Of a stretch of DNA of 64,000 nucleotides, positions 11,161 through 22,749 are shown piece by piece. The translations under genes were made by a program, and so were the position numbers. The stretch comes from Rhynchosporium graminicola (taxonomy: Eukaryota; Ascomycota; Leotiomycetes; Helotiales; Ploettnerulaceae): assembly GCA_900074885.1 (NCBI GenBank), contig FJUW01000058.1, positions 158,601 to 222,600 on the forward strand, given 5' to 3'. Under the pieces are notes generated by a model that saw only the letters and a list, made by a program, of their open reading frames with translations, made no database searches and was not told the DNA's origin. Each line of letters begins with the position of its first letter. Positions within the stretch are counted from its first letter, which is position 1.

Positions 11161-12593
11161 TAACCCTAAGCTCGGAAGGTTATAGTTTATACTAGAATTA
11201 GTCTTTATTATAACTATTTTTATTAATATTCGCGTAATAAGCGCTAGCTACTCTTTAGTAATAATAAATTCTTTATTAGGTTCTAACTAGTTATATTACT
11301 ATAATAATACTATATTAGTTATAGCTTCTAAATTAGGCGGTAAGAAGTATTTACTTTATCTGTTTATAGTAAGAGTCGAGTTTAAGTAGAGTATAGAGTA
11401 TATAAAAGAAAGGGTTTATTAATATTAGAGCCTTTCCTTTTTAATTATAATAATTACTTTAACTTATAAGTTTATTCTCCTTAGACTACGATATAGCTCT
11501 TAGAGTAAGTATTATTACTAACTACTATAGTAGTCTATTATAATCTTATATATTAATCGACCTAATTAACTCTTCTCTTAATATAAGTAAGTTTCCTATC
11601 TTAGTTTTAGGGATAATCCTTAAGTATAGTATAAGGGTTTTATAGATCTATAACGCTAACTCCTATAGTGCTTTTACTAGTTCCTACTAGTGCTCTTTTA
11701 GTAGCGTATTATATATATTACCTATAGTATATTTACGCTTTCCTTAAGATAAAGTATAATAATACTCTTATTTTAGAACTCTTATATTTATTTAATAAGC
11801 TTAACTCTAAGCTTTATAAGTATTATTTAGCGTTAAAGAGTAGTTATAAGCTTATAAGTTACTTAAACCTAAACGTAAGTATATATACTAACGCGTTATA
11901 GTTACTTAATTATATTAATATAAAGTATATTATTTTATTTAGATTACTTCTTAGTAGCGAAACTAAGGACGCGGAGCTAAATCGGAGTAGTATTATAGCT
12001 ACTTATAAGGCGATTAATTAGATCTATTATCTTACGAAATCTACTACTCTTATTACTATATTAGAGATTATTATTATATAATTAGTAGAGACTTAAGCTT
12101 TAAGGTATTCTATAAAGAAAGTATTTAAGGAATTAGAGTTTATTAAGGTAATAAGTTAAGATCTTAAATCCTTAGATATTAGTATAATACTAATATAATA
12201 TAAGATCTAGATCTTTTAATAATAAATTTAGCGAAATCTAAGTTAATAGTATAAATAATATTAAAGTAAATAAAAAAGTTAAATAGTATTATATAGGAAT
12301 TTATAAAGAAAGCTATATTTAAAGCTATAATATCTAATACTAAAGGAAAAAGGAATTTACCTTCTAATTTAGAGATAGTATTAGATCTAAATACTCTTAG
12401 ACTTTCTCTAAAGAAGAAACCTCGTAGGATTAGCTATTATACTTAGTCTATTATTAGAGCTATATTAATAGATTTAAGTAAGGAGTTAGATATAGTAATT
12501 CTAGTTCTAGATATTCTAGAATTACTAAGAGCTCCGAAGAACTTAAAGGAGAAAGCTAATAAAGTAGAAGTAATTAAAAAAGTAGAGTTTTAG
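11161..12593 (+). pseudogene. Antisense reading frame of family X (copy 2)
   Basis: Best preserved copy of the antisense frame, here on the + strand because X2 is inverted. From 11161 to about 12190 the frame (codons at positions 1 mod 3) reads, ignoring Gln-type stops, through YKRKGLLILEPFLFNYNNYF, ILELLYLFNKLNSKLYKYY, LLNYINIEYIILF and KKVFKELEFIKVIS. From about 12190 to 12593 a second frame with very few stops reads LDLLIINLAKSKLIV, KGKRNLPSNLEIVLDLNTL, LDILELLRAPKNLKEK and ends KKVEF-stop. Overall about 480 codons. The frame change lies in a TAATAC-type microrepeat whose length differs between copies, so slippage may have split one gene. Function unknown. Confidence 0.62.
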
Positions 12594-12609
12594 ATATAGT
12601 ATTATTACG

Positions 12610-15600
12610 GAATATAATCAGGAGATTATCCTTAGTAATAAATTCTAATACTAGTAATTATAATAGCTTATTATCCTCTAAGTAATTATAGTTATCTATT
12701 CTATCTTCTTAAGCCTTAATCTACTAATCTAGTTTATATAAAGGTCTAAGTTTACTTAAGTTAGTAGTATAGAAGTCTCTAAGCTTATATAGAGTACTTA
12801 TTAGATTAGAAGCGTTATATTAAGTTAAGTCCGAGTCATAGCTTAGCTAGCTAACTTAATACTTTAGATTATCTCTTAAGAGCTATATAATAAGTATATC
12901 TTATAACTCTTACTCTTCTTAAGTAGCGATAACCTCCGGAGGTAAGTTTTATAACTCTTAGCTTAGTAATAAGTTATCTAAGTCCTTAAAGAGTAATTCG
13001 AGAGTAAATATATTATAAATAGAAGATCCCGGGAGTAAATCTAGCTTATAAGAGTATCTGATCTTAATTAAGACCTAGTATAATCCTACTTAGAGACTAG
13101 ATAGCTTCTTATTTAGCTAGTAATTCTTAAGGTTCTATATAAAAAGAAATACTTTATCTCTAATTTCCTAGTTAATATTATACTATTTCGGGTTAGTTAT
13201 AGCGCTTATCTTATACTAAGTAGCTAGTATATTAGCTTTTATAACTTTAATAGCGGATTTAGTATATTTAGCTAAGGATTTAGTATTAGTATAATTAAGC
13301 TTCTCTTATAGTATCGATCTAATAAGTTACTTCTAATCTTAGCTATTCCGCGGTAATATACTATATTTAAGAGTATATAGCGCTATACTAATAGAATTAT
13401 AAAGTAGAGTTACTTAAGTGCGATCTATTATTAGTAGTAGTTCGCCTTAGTTACTCTAGTAGTAATTAATAAAAGGTCTAAAGTATTAGTTAATATATTA
13501 GTTTATAATCTCTATTTATCTATTAGTTTACTAGTAGAAAAAGGTAGAGAGCTTAACTTTAACTCTAATTATATAGTAAAACTCTTACTAAAAGGATAAA
13601 ACTAGCTAAGCTCCTTAATCGAATATAATTAACTTAGGAGTATATCTGAAACGATATATCTATTAGATAAATAATATCGCTATCCTGCGAGTATTAATAT
13701 TATAATAGTATAGTATTAATACGAAGTCTTTCCTTAAGTAGTTAATAAATACTAATATCTTATTAAATCCTTAGTTATTAGGTAGGAAGTCCTTAAAATC
13801 TATAGCTAAGTACTATATAAGGTAGCTAAGTACTAGTAATAAGTAAAGGAATCCTTATTATTTTATCTATTTCGGATAAGAGTACTAGTAAGAGTAGTAA
13901 TTATAAGTATACTATTTTATATCTAATACGAGTCCTTTCTAGTAGTAATAGATACAAATTATTTCGGCGGTCTTATAAGCGTTTAGATAAGCGAAGGAAA
14001 CTTAATTATAGATTTTACTAATTAAATAAGTATATAGTAAGATATAGCGTTATACGTATAGATAACTATTATAAAGTAGTAAACTATCGTTAATAGTATA
14101 GCTATCTCTTAATATATTTTATTCTTTAGAGAATGATTCTTAGTTAAATTAATATAGTTTCTCGATTAAATTAAAGGAGTTATATATAAGTTCTAGTAGT
14201 ATATTAGTCCTTAGTAATATTAGGTATATATAACTGATTTAATCGATATAATACTTAGCTAGTTCTGTGTTAATCTTAAGGTCTAAGTAATCTAGAGGTA
14301 TTAAAACCCGAGATCTATTATCTTATTTCTATTATTCTTATATCCTTAGATATTATTCCTTATAGCTAAAGATATTAGCTTTAGTATTATCTTTACTAAG
14401 TATATATATAATTTAAAAGTTAAATTCAGAAAGGAATTCTATTTATCTAGCTTACTTATTAGTTAGGACCTTAATAGTTATAAAGTATTCTAAGGATCAA
14501 TAGTTTATATATACGCTAGTATAATATTATAGAGATATAAGTTCTAGTCTCTATTTCCGGAAAGACTTAATAATAGTATATAGCTTCTTATTATAGATCT
14601 TCTAGTTTAGTTTATATCTATTAAGAATATAGGAGTAGAATCTAATTAGATACTACTAGTTATTTTTATATAATTAGGAAATAACTCTAGCTATTATATT
14701 ATTAGAGGTATTAGTTTCTAGTTTAGTTTATAATTTAGAGTCGAAATAGTATAGTTTCTATACTAATAGTAGCTATTAATATAAATCGTTAAAGGACTTC
14801 TTATAATCGTTAGTAAAATTCTATAGTATTATAAGCTGAGTAAGTACTAAGAGAGGTTTAGTAATAAGGCCGAAATTCCGAATAAATTAATAATAGAACC
14901 TATAGAATCCTAGAAAGGATTTTATAGCTATTACTATTTCGGGGTACTTCTAGTTTATTAATAATATTACTTTCTCAGGATCTAGCTCGATTCCGTTAAT
15001 AGTAATAATATATCTAAGGTATTTAGTCCGAGTAATATAGAATTCGCTTTTCTTAATATCTACTTAAAGTCTAGTATTTATTAAGTATTATAGTACTAAT
15101 TTAATATATTCCTTATATTCTTAGAGTATTTCCGAGTATATAAGAATATTATCTAAGTAAGCTATATAGAAGTTATTTAAGTAGTCTAGTAGTATATTAT
15201 TTATATATCGCTAGTATATACTAGGTCTATTATAGAGCCTAAAAAGTAGTACTTTATATTTATAAGATCTAAAGCAAGTTCGGAAGGTAATATACTCCTC
15301 GGATTCAGGGTCTATATAAATATAATTAAATACTACTCGGATATCTAGTTTAGTAAAGATTACTATTTTAGATATATAAGTTAAGAGCTTATCGATCCTA
15401 GGTATTAGGTAGGAATCCTTTCGAGTAATCGTATTAAGCTTATAATAGTCGATATAAAAGCGTAATCCTCTATCGGCTTTCTTAATAAATAATATAGATA
15501 ATATAAAGGGACTTTAGCTAGATTCGATAAATCTCTTATCTAAGTTCTTTATAAGGTACTTCTTAGTTACTTATAGTTTATCTATAGATTACTAATATAA

Positions 15601-16640
15601 GAGCGAATATATATTAGGTAATAGTTCTTTTAGAATAATTTTATAATTATATAAGCGATATAATAGAAGAATATTAGAATCCTATTTAGAAAAAGCTTCC
15701 TTAAGAGTATAGTACTATTCTAGTAGCTTTTCAGCTACGAGTTATTCGGTATTAGGATCCTCAGAGGAATCGCTATTTAGATAGTCTTATATAAGGCGGT
15801 TTATCTTATAGATATTAATAAAGAATAATTTAGAGCTTTTATATTTTATATTAAAGTAAAAAGCTATAGTACTAATTTAGTAAATTAGAACTAGTTTCTA
15901 GATCCTCGGAGGTTAAGAGAAGTACTTATAATAGGGTTTCGGCGTAAATACCTTTCTCGATAAATTCGGAGCAGGAAAGAGTTCGGATTCCTTAGCGATA
16001 AGTAGAAATAAGTTAAATAGTAAAGATAATATATTAATATATTATATTATTACTATTTAGTATAATTACTATTAGTCTAGCTAGTTTATAGCTAAGTCCT
16101 GCGTATTAATATTAATTTAGTAAGATTAATTAATATTAAGTTTATAAGATAATAAAGTTATAATTATCTCCTTATTATATTAGAGAGTAGATAGCGTTCC
16201 GGCTATAGAAGCTTATAGTAGAGTGTATCTAGCTTAACCTGAAATCGTTATATCTATTTAATACTAATAATTATATCTTATTATTCTAAATCAAGGAGAA
16301 TAAAAGAGTAATTATAAATACGCTTACTATTAATAAAAAAGTATAAATATATAAAATAAGTAATATAAGTTCTAATAGACTATTAGAACTTATATATTAG
16401 AATAGAATAAGGTAGTAGCTCGATTTTAATACTAAGAGCTCCTAATAGTCGTCTGGTAAGAGTATAATTAATAAATAGATAACCGTTCGCTCTAGTATCG
16501 ATTAAGCTACTTATAGAGACTCCTAGCTTATTTATACTAACTATAGTTAGGTATATGAATTACTTACCTCTTATTAAGGAGTTAAGGTCTAGATTAGAGA
16601 GATTATACTTATATAGACCTAAGAAGGAGTTTTTACCTAA
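12610..16640 (-). pseudogene. pol remnant of X2
   Basis: Reverse order of X1 pol: chromodomain at about 12760-12940, integrase about 13000-14210, RNase H about 14440-14900, and RT with YLDN (YVDD derivative) at 15149-15160. The protease DTRAN-type motif is near 16490. Many Gln/Trp-to-stop changes. No N-associated duplication occurs here, which supports X1's duplications being artefacts. Confidence 0.85.
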
Positions 16641-16706
16641 GCCTTATTATTTCTCTTTAGTATTAGTCTAGATTCGGAGGGTATATCTTCTATTACTTCT
16701 TTAGTT

Positions 16707-17660
16707 AGCCTAGCTAGTGGATTCCAGTGGAATCGTGCTAGCTATTTAGTAGCTTAGAAAGAAAAATATTATTATCAGAAGCTAGATTATCGATAGACGA
16801 AAGCAGTTTCTTCGTAAAGTAAGTATTGATATCGACTTAATTATCAGCTAAGATATCGATTCCCTCCTCTTCTATCTCTTTAGTAATATTAAGGCTATTA
16901 TAGCTAGTGCTCTCTTATATTATCTATATAGGGCTAGCTTAGTATGTAGATAAGCTGTAGCTACGGAAGGCTAGCTATAGGAGGTTAGTAGCAAGCTGGA
17001 GTCTTACGCTATAAGCTATACCGCTGCCTCTATCGTTACTATCGTCTTAGTAGTTAGCTATAAGACGATCAGAAACGTATATAGTATCGAAGCCGAAGCT
17101 CTTACTATCTAATATATTACTATCTGCAATATATGAAGAAGAGGAATCGCTTCTAGCTAAGAGGTCGAATTCGAGATTACTATAGTCTGTTTCAGACTCG
17201 GCCCTTAAAGCTTCGTTATCGCTAAGAATAATCAGATCTAATATTATATAAGTATAAGTCCTGATCGAACTGAGAGGAGGAGTATACTCACCTCGACTGC
17301 TTCCTGCTATAGAGCGGCTAGAACTAATAGGACTATCACCTCGAGGTCTACTTTCAACTATATCTACTACTATTCTAATAAAATCCGAATCTTCGCTTAT
17401 TTATTCCTTCTATTACACGCCTGATAGGACCTCGTCGATATTAATAAAGCTATTGGGGTTATTAATATTCAGATCCTCACTTACTAATATACTCTTTTAC
17501 ACTATGCCTAATAAGATCTCCTCTATATCTGAGAAGTCGTTATCGCTATTATTATCGCTGCGATTCGGAAGATTTCGTAAGGCTATAGAGTCTACTTAAT
17601 ACTATTAGAAGATACGATTCCTATAGCAGATTACGGATCTTACTTTACTTATTATTTCTG
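16707..17660 (-). pseudogene. Locus E, leftward reading frame (acidic, Ser-rich)
   Basis: On the minus strand from about 17620 down to about 16910 one frame stays open apart from TAA/TAG/TGA at likely Gln/Trp codons. It reads SDNDFSDIEEILLGIV, NIDEVLSGV, EDSDFIRIVVDIV, RSIAGSSRGEYTPPLSS, FDLLARSDSSSSYIADS and so on. Two similar segments (DIEEILLGIV and NIDEVLSGV) suggest an internal repeat. Composition is acidic and Ser-rich, probably disordered. CpA/TpG are less depleted than in the X elements. I do not recognise the family. It faces away from the + strand frame starting near 17797. Confidence 0.45.
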
Positions 17661-17796
17661 CTATACTAGTCTGAATTGTATATTTTCTTACTTATAAATA
17701 TAGGGATTTTATAAGCAGAGAGAGATATAAAGGGTCCCGGAGAGAGATATAAAGCTATAACTATTCCTAGAAAGCGAAGAGGCTAGCTCCTTAAGG

Positions 17797-19118
17797 TCGG
17801 AAGAGGTTAATAAAAAATAATATCATCTATAGTACCTAGAGGTTCGAGTGCTTAATTCACTTAGAAAAGTAGACTTTAAGAGAGATACTCATATGTTTAT
17901 ATAGGAAATATATATATAAGTCTCCATACTTACTTATAGCGAACATAATATAGTCCGGGCCTATCTCGGCTTATAAGGAACTATACGCTGCTGCTTATAT
18001 TTCCGACTCGTAAAAGAAAAGTAATATAGTTATAGCTCCTTATTACTAAATATCCTCTAATTAAGCTCCTATCCCCTCTTGAAAAGCCTTACATATCTCG
18101 TATAATCTTACTTATAATAATGCCGAAACAACTGAAATAATTTCTACTCTACTTTATATATAAGAACCTTCTTAATACGAGGTATACTAAACCCCGAAGA
18201 GATACGATCACTATCCCTTTACTCTGCCTTAGCTATAGCTACGACGTATTTCTCAGCGGAGTAAGATAGAAGCTATCTATATCATTATAAGGGATTTCTT
18301 AGATTAGCTAGATAATATTATATGGAGGATTTCCTGAATTTAGGTCTCTACTATCAGGTTAACCGAGAAGCTATTACTAGAAGGATTTATATTAGTATAA
18401 TAATAAGGAGCTACGCTAGATGTAATACTCGTATCTCAGCTAAGATAATATAATTCAGGAGTAATCGCTAGTATAATAATTAAGGAGATCGAGTATAGAG
18501 TAGCAGATCGAGGATCTGGACTTAATAGGTTTTTTCCGCAAGAGGGTTCAACTGTAGCGAGGCTGACAATAACGCGTTACTAGCGTATAGCGAGAGTAGA
18601 ACAACAAGCGAGCAGTAGTAGTATTAGCGGACCTAATATCTTTCTAATTAGCGGGCTAAGTAGCAGAGGAGAGTCTAGCTCTATTACTTAATCGCGGCTA
18701 AATAGATTTTACGTAATTACTATAGGCGAACTCTCTGATATTCGATTATCTAGTCCTAAGATCAAGAGGCATTTTCTCTATTAGATATACCCCTCGCGGT
18801 AATAATTAGAAATAGAGAAGTTCGGACTTAACAGATTTTGAAGGTTATAAGTAGATAAGAGGATTCACGAGGTCGACACTCTCCTGTAATACTATATCGT
18901 CAGCCGGCTAAGCTATTGCTCGAATTCTTACTATCTGTAGATAAGTCGAGCGGGGTCGTCGTCGCGCTAAGAAAGAAGGATTAGACTAAGTAAGTTTAAT
19001 AAGCAGGAAGAGAAGGCGGTAAGAAAGTATAGCCGATATAAGACCGCGATAAGGTAGACTAGTAGTTATAAGGGGCTAAGGAGAAAAGATATAAAGTAGG
19101 AGCGTGAAGATAATAAAG
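17797..19118 (+). pseudogene. Locus E, rightward reading frame, left part
   Basis: A + strand frame is open from about 17797 to 18410 (segments VRVLNSLRKVDFKRDTHMF, IRSLSLYSALAIATTYFSAE, YYMEDFLNLGLYYQVNRE). A second frame is better from about 18411 to 19118 (IASIIIKEIEYRVADRGSGL, FNKQEEKAVRKYSRYKTAI). The switch could be an indel or an intron. The C-terminal part is Lys/Arg-rich. TRG1 interrupts it at 19118. Removing TRG1 and one TAAAG duplication lets the second frame continue at 21319. Family not recognised; a transposon or host gene are both possible. Confidence 0.45.
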
Positions 19119-19320
19119 TGTAACGATACAAGACTCAAGGCGGTATATAAGTAAGAATAAACAAGTAGGGAGGCTAAGAGCGATCTTATATAGTCTAGTA
19201 CGAAGGAAACAGAAAGATGCAGAGCTCTGAAGGAGTCTGCACCTTCTATATATACAAGGAGGGTATGCCTAAGGCACCGATACTGGCCCGTATCTGCTAC
19301 GTATACTATGCGCTGTTATA
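19119..19320 (-). repeat. TRG1 LTR (3' LTR in element orientation)
   Basis: 202 bp. Compared with 21112-21313 I count 12 differences, all C/T or G/A transitions and no indel. Starts TGTAACGATACAAG. Confidence 0.95.
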
Positions 19321-19452
19321 TTACCCCCTTCTAAGACAAAGGCTCGCCCTCGAGCCTTTAAAGGTAATAAGAAACGAAAGAAAAGAGAGTTAAATCCAGT
19401 CGAATTCCAAACAAAATCCAAGTGATTATTAATCTAAAGCGTAAGACGTAAA

Positions 19453-20415
19453 TCACTCCTTCTTCGTCTTTAATATCAGATAATCGACTTTATAGTGACC
19501 GTGCTTCTTATAGTAGTAATATTATACTTCCTCGATAGGTATTAAGGGCTCAGAAGACGCGCTAACTATCGGTAGAGCTAGAGTAGCTCGAGGTATTAAA
19601 AGTAGTCGAGAGAGTTCTAAATCGAGTGCCGTAAGAGAAGAAACTATAGCTGAATAATTAGTCTTCTAAGAGTACTTAATTGGAGCGGCAGCTGTACGTA
19701 GCCGTATAGTAAGCTTCGGCCAGAGGTAAAAGTACTACTCTGATTCAGCTATACCTCCGAGAATTGCCGAGCTTTGGAACTTTATACGGAATTGCAAAAA
19801 GGACTCCTTTTTTATCAAAAGCTTATGAAATTCGGTCTGATACTGCTCTGTTTCGAGTCCGGAAAGGTAGTAAGAAGCGAGTACTGAAATTATCTCTTTA
19901 GTAGAGGAGAAAGGCGTAATTTCCGAGAGATACTATAGTTCTAAGTAACCTCTTGCAAGACTAGAAGTAGAGCTCCAGACTAGCGCTTTGCGGGCACGCG
20001 TAGTCAGGTATCGGTCTGAATTAACTTCTAGTCGGTCCTGAATAGAAGTACGCTATTAGCTGAAAGATAAGTTGATCCCTATATTAAGATTATCGATACT
20101 TTTAGTTAGTTACGACTTACCGGAGGTCTATAAATTATTAATTAAAGAGCGTTTAAGGGTAGGTTCTATCGGTAATTATAATACCGAGTTTACTAAAGGT
20201 CTAAGGTTTATCGATTATGCCTAAGTACGTAAAAACTCGGCAAATATCTGTTCGATACGACTAATACTAATAGAAAGCTCTCGAGTAGTCGATTCTGTCT
20301 GTAATTAACGGTCTTCAATCGATTGAAGTAATTCTATAGTAGGTACGGAATCGGAGGGGCTATAAGGGTATTCCGGTGAAGCCGTAGGAGCTGGCTGAGC
20401 CTTCTTAGGAGGCAT
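19453..20415 (-). pseudogene. TRG1 gag (321 codons, RIP-interrupted)
   Basis: ATG at 20415 and TGA at 19453-19455 bound exactly 321 codons in one frame with no frameshift. About a dozen internal stops all fit former Gln, Arg or Trp codons. The N-terminus reads MPPKKAQPAPTASPEYPYSP, Pro-rich and basic. A mid region (EYQTEFHKLLIKKESFLQF-like) is helical. The C-terminus has YYYYKKHGHYKVDY, a C-x2-C-x4-H-x4-C zinc knuckle with Cys->Tyr changes and the His intact. Gag binds and packages element RNA in virus-like particles. It stands alone, with no pol downstream. Confidence 0.85.
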
Positions 20416-21097
20416 AGCCTTAGGTAAGCGAGGCTAAGCGAAAGTAATAGAATACTTAAAAGTTATAGAAGAAGCGAAAGTCGAAATCGAATTCTGAAGA
20501 AGCCGAAAGATTAAAGAGGGTCAGATATCTTCGTTAAGTAGATATAGAAAGTATTAAATTAAAGGTTCTAGTAGAGGGAGGTCGATTCTGCTAAGGGGGA
20601 TAAATTATACCGGGGTACAAGAGTTACGAGTCAGATTCTGGCAATTTCCGCTAGGGTAATAAGCTACTTCGTCCTAGCCTAAAAGTAAGGTTTTTCGCTA
20701 TTAGAGCTACTTTCGGAAGGTTAAAGTCAAGTAAGGGGTTAATAAATATTAGGGCTTATAGGAAAGTTTCTACCTAAAATTCGTCTATTATTTTACTTCG
20801 TACGCACGAAAGAACGAGTTTCGAAGTATCCGAGAGTGACTTCGCAGTAATACTAATACTTCTGAGGCTGAATTACGTTCAAATTCCTAGCTATCCGAGA
20901 GATCTCTAGAATCTCAGCTCTTTTGAAAACCTAACCGTCGAATTCGTAATTAATAGTACTGACTGTTTCCGTATAATTCTGAAGTATAAAAATCTAAGGT
21001 AAGTAGAGATAACTCAGCGAAGAGCTTCCTAGTAGTCGTACGTGCGAATCGAGTTTTCTGGGTGAGATATTATTTAATACCGTCCCCGGCGGTCTTA

Positions 21098-21211
21098 ATC
21101 TTTCTGTTTAATATAATAATATAAGACTTAAGGCGGTATATAAGTAAGAATAAACAAGTAGGGAGGCTAAGAGCGATCTTATATAGTCTGGTACGAAGGA
21201 AACAGAAAGAT
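21098..21211 (-). promoter_or_regulatory. TRG1 self-priming pair: PBS and R start
   Basis: On the minus strand the PBS AAACAGAAAGAT (21098-21109) lies 2 nt inside the 5' LTR. Its exact 12-nt complement, ATCTTTCTGTTT, is in the LTR at 21200-21211 and again at 19207-19218 in the other LTR. The LTR site lies about 35-40 nt downstream of a TATATATAG box, a plausible transcription start. This is the arrangement of self-primed Tf1/sushi elements. Confidence 0.7.
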
Positions 21212-21313
21212 GCAGAGCTCTGAAGGAATCTGCACCTTCTATATATATAAGGAGGGTATGCCTAAGGCACCGATACTGGCCCGTATCTGCCACGTATACC
21301 ATGCGCTGTCACA
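21112..21313 (-). repeat. TRG1 LTR (5' LTR in element orientation)
   Basis: 202 bp, starting TATAATAATATAAG and ending TGTCACA, so the CA/TG ends survive on one side of each LTR copy. A 64-codon open frame on the minus strand here is an LTR by-product. Confidence 0.95.
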
Positions 21314-21318
21314 TAAAG

Positions 21319-21505
21319 ATAGAAGAGATAAAAGGTATAGTAATAAGGAGATATTATAGTTCTTATATACGATATTATAAAGTAGCGCCGCCCCGAAGCG
21401 AGAACGCCTTACCTGAAGTAGTAGCGCTAGACCTGGATAGTTGCACGCTATCCTATATGCAGCCCCGCTAAACCAGATCGAGGCAAGACTCCTGTTTTCC
21501 GCGCT
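21319..21505 (+). pseudogene. Locus E, rightward reading frame, right part
   Basis: Continues the frame broken at 19118: RRDKRYSNKEIL*FLYTIL, then AAPKRERLT and LHAILYAAPLNQIEARLLF. GC content is clearly above that of the surrounding elements. Similarity to family X begins at about 21506. Confidence 0.4.
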
Positions 21506-21902
21506 CTACTAACTATCTTATTATATACTTTAATACTAATTATATTATAGCTTTAGATTTCGCTAACTAAATTATTAATACTTTTAAATAATATCTTAGT
21601 ATTAGATTAGTATTTAAAGTCTTTAAGATCTTAAATTTATTATCTTAATAAACTTTATTTTCTTAAATAGTTTCTTTATAGATTATTATAAAGCTTAAGT
21701 CTTTCTTAATTATATAATAATAATATCTAATATAATTATAAAAGTAATAGATTTCATAAGATAATAGATCTAATTAATAGCTTTATAAGTATTTATAATA
21801 CTATTCTAATTTAGCTTTATTCTATTAATATTATTACTTAAAAGTAAACTAAATAAAATAATATACTTTATATTAATATAGCTAGATAATTATAATATAT
21901 TA
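21506..21902 (+). mobile_element. Fragment of a family X element
   Basis: Matches X1 at about 8778-9170 in the same orientation, i.e. part of the antisense-frame region only. It is strongly RIP-mutated. It lies between locus E and repeat Y1 and has no LTR of its own. Confidence 0.75.
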
Positions 21903-22368
21903 TAATATAAAAGTAAAATAAGCTTTATTAGTAATAAAAGATTACTTTAAGATATTAAAAGATAAAGAATTAAAGTAATCTCTAAATATTAATTATTAAG
22001 AATATTATCTCTTTAGAAGAAAGATAGAAAGCTTACTTTAAATATATAAAGAGATTATATAAGTATATACTAAGCTATATAAGTAGTTAGATATAATATA
22101 ATTATATATAATAAGTAAAAGTATATAATATACTTCTTAAAATTAGCTATTTCTAAGCTTTAAGTAATCGCCAAGTATAAGAGTAAAAGTTATATATTAT
22201 ATAGAGATATTTAATTAAATAGATTATAAATCGAAGTCTAAGTTATATAATCTTAGAGAGTTATAAATAGTAGTTATAACTAATTAAATAATCTTATCTT
22301 ATTATTATTTATTAATTCTAAAAGAGTAAAAGAAATACTTTAAGTAGAAGAAGCTTCTAGATTAAAGA

Positions 22369-22661
22369 TATAATAATAGTTTACTTAGATATTATATAAG
22401 ATAGATGTTATATAAGGAAAAGGATAGATATTAGAGCTTAAGTTTATAAGTATTATAAGTATCTTAGTATAATTAGTCTCTAACTTAGTATAGTATTAGA
22501 CTATTACTAGTATATATATATAAGATACTTTATACTTTATATCTCTTATTTTTCTTTCTTATTTTCTTATTTCCATAGTAGTAGATTATATAAGATCGCT
22601 CTTAGCTTTCTTACTTATTTTATTCTTATTTATATATTACTATAAGTCTTATATTATTATA
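22369..22661 (+). repeat. 5' LTR of X3
   Basis: Same family as 1653-1920, with an additional insertion near 22402-22417. Followed by TTAAATAAGAAGATTAAG, the mutated PBS leader. Confidence 0.92.
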
Positions 22662-22749
22662 TTAAATAAGAAGATTAAGATAGCTATAGATAGCTTAATA
22701 TAATATCTGATTTATTAAATTAGTTATTAAATTAGTTATTTAATAACTA

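Larger units (their letters stand above)
10870..16706 (-). mobile_element. Family X chromovirus copy 2, truncated in gag
   Basis: Minus-strand copy. It begins with its 3' LTR (10870-11137), followed by the antisense frame, chromodomain, integrase, RNase H, RT and protease in reverse. Similarity to X1 stops near 16706, at the position equal to about 3606 in X1, just downstream of the Gag knuckle. The 5' LTR and most of gag are missing and locus E starts there. Without the second LTR no target duplication can be tested. Confidence 0.92.
19119..21313 (-). mobile_element. TRG1: complete 2,195-bp gag-only LTR retrotransposon
   Basis: Two 202-bp LTRs (19119-19320 and 21112-21313), perfect target duplication TAAAG (19114-19118 and 21314-21318), a PBS, a single gag frame, and a C/T-rich strip (TTACCCCCTTCT) after the first LTR, which is the polypurine tract read backwards. 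The internal part is only 1,791 bp and has no protease, RT, RNase H or integrase. The R-U5 end of its LTR and the leader after it closely match family X, while U3 and gag do not obviously match. I infer a non-autonomous element mobilised by X enzymes. It is much less mutated than X. Confidence 0.92.

Noticed and set aside
18411..19118. Assignment of locus E to a pogo/Fot1 or hAT transposase
   Set aside because: The Lys/Arg-rich C-terminus is suggestive, but no DDE residues, HTH or BED finger could be read, and no matching inverted ends were found.
21108..21302. 64-codon minus-strand open frame
   Set aside because: It lies wholly within the TRG1 LTR, crosses R-U5 and U3, and has no relation to a protein pattern.
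16707..21902. Locus E as an insertion within one X element
   Set aside because: The left flank is X2 in minus orientation at its gag end. The right flank is X in plus orientation near its 3' end. They are not two halves of one copy.
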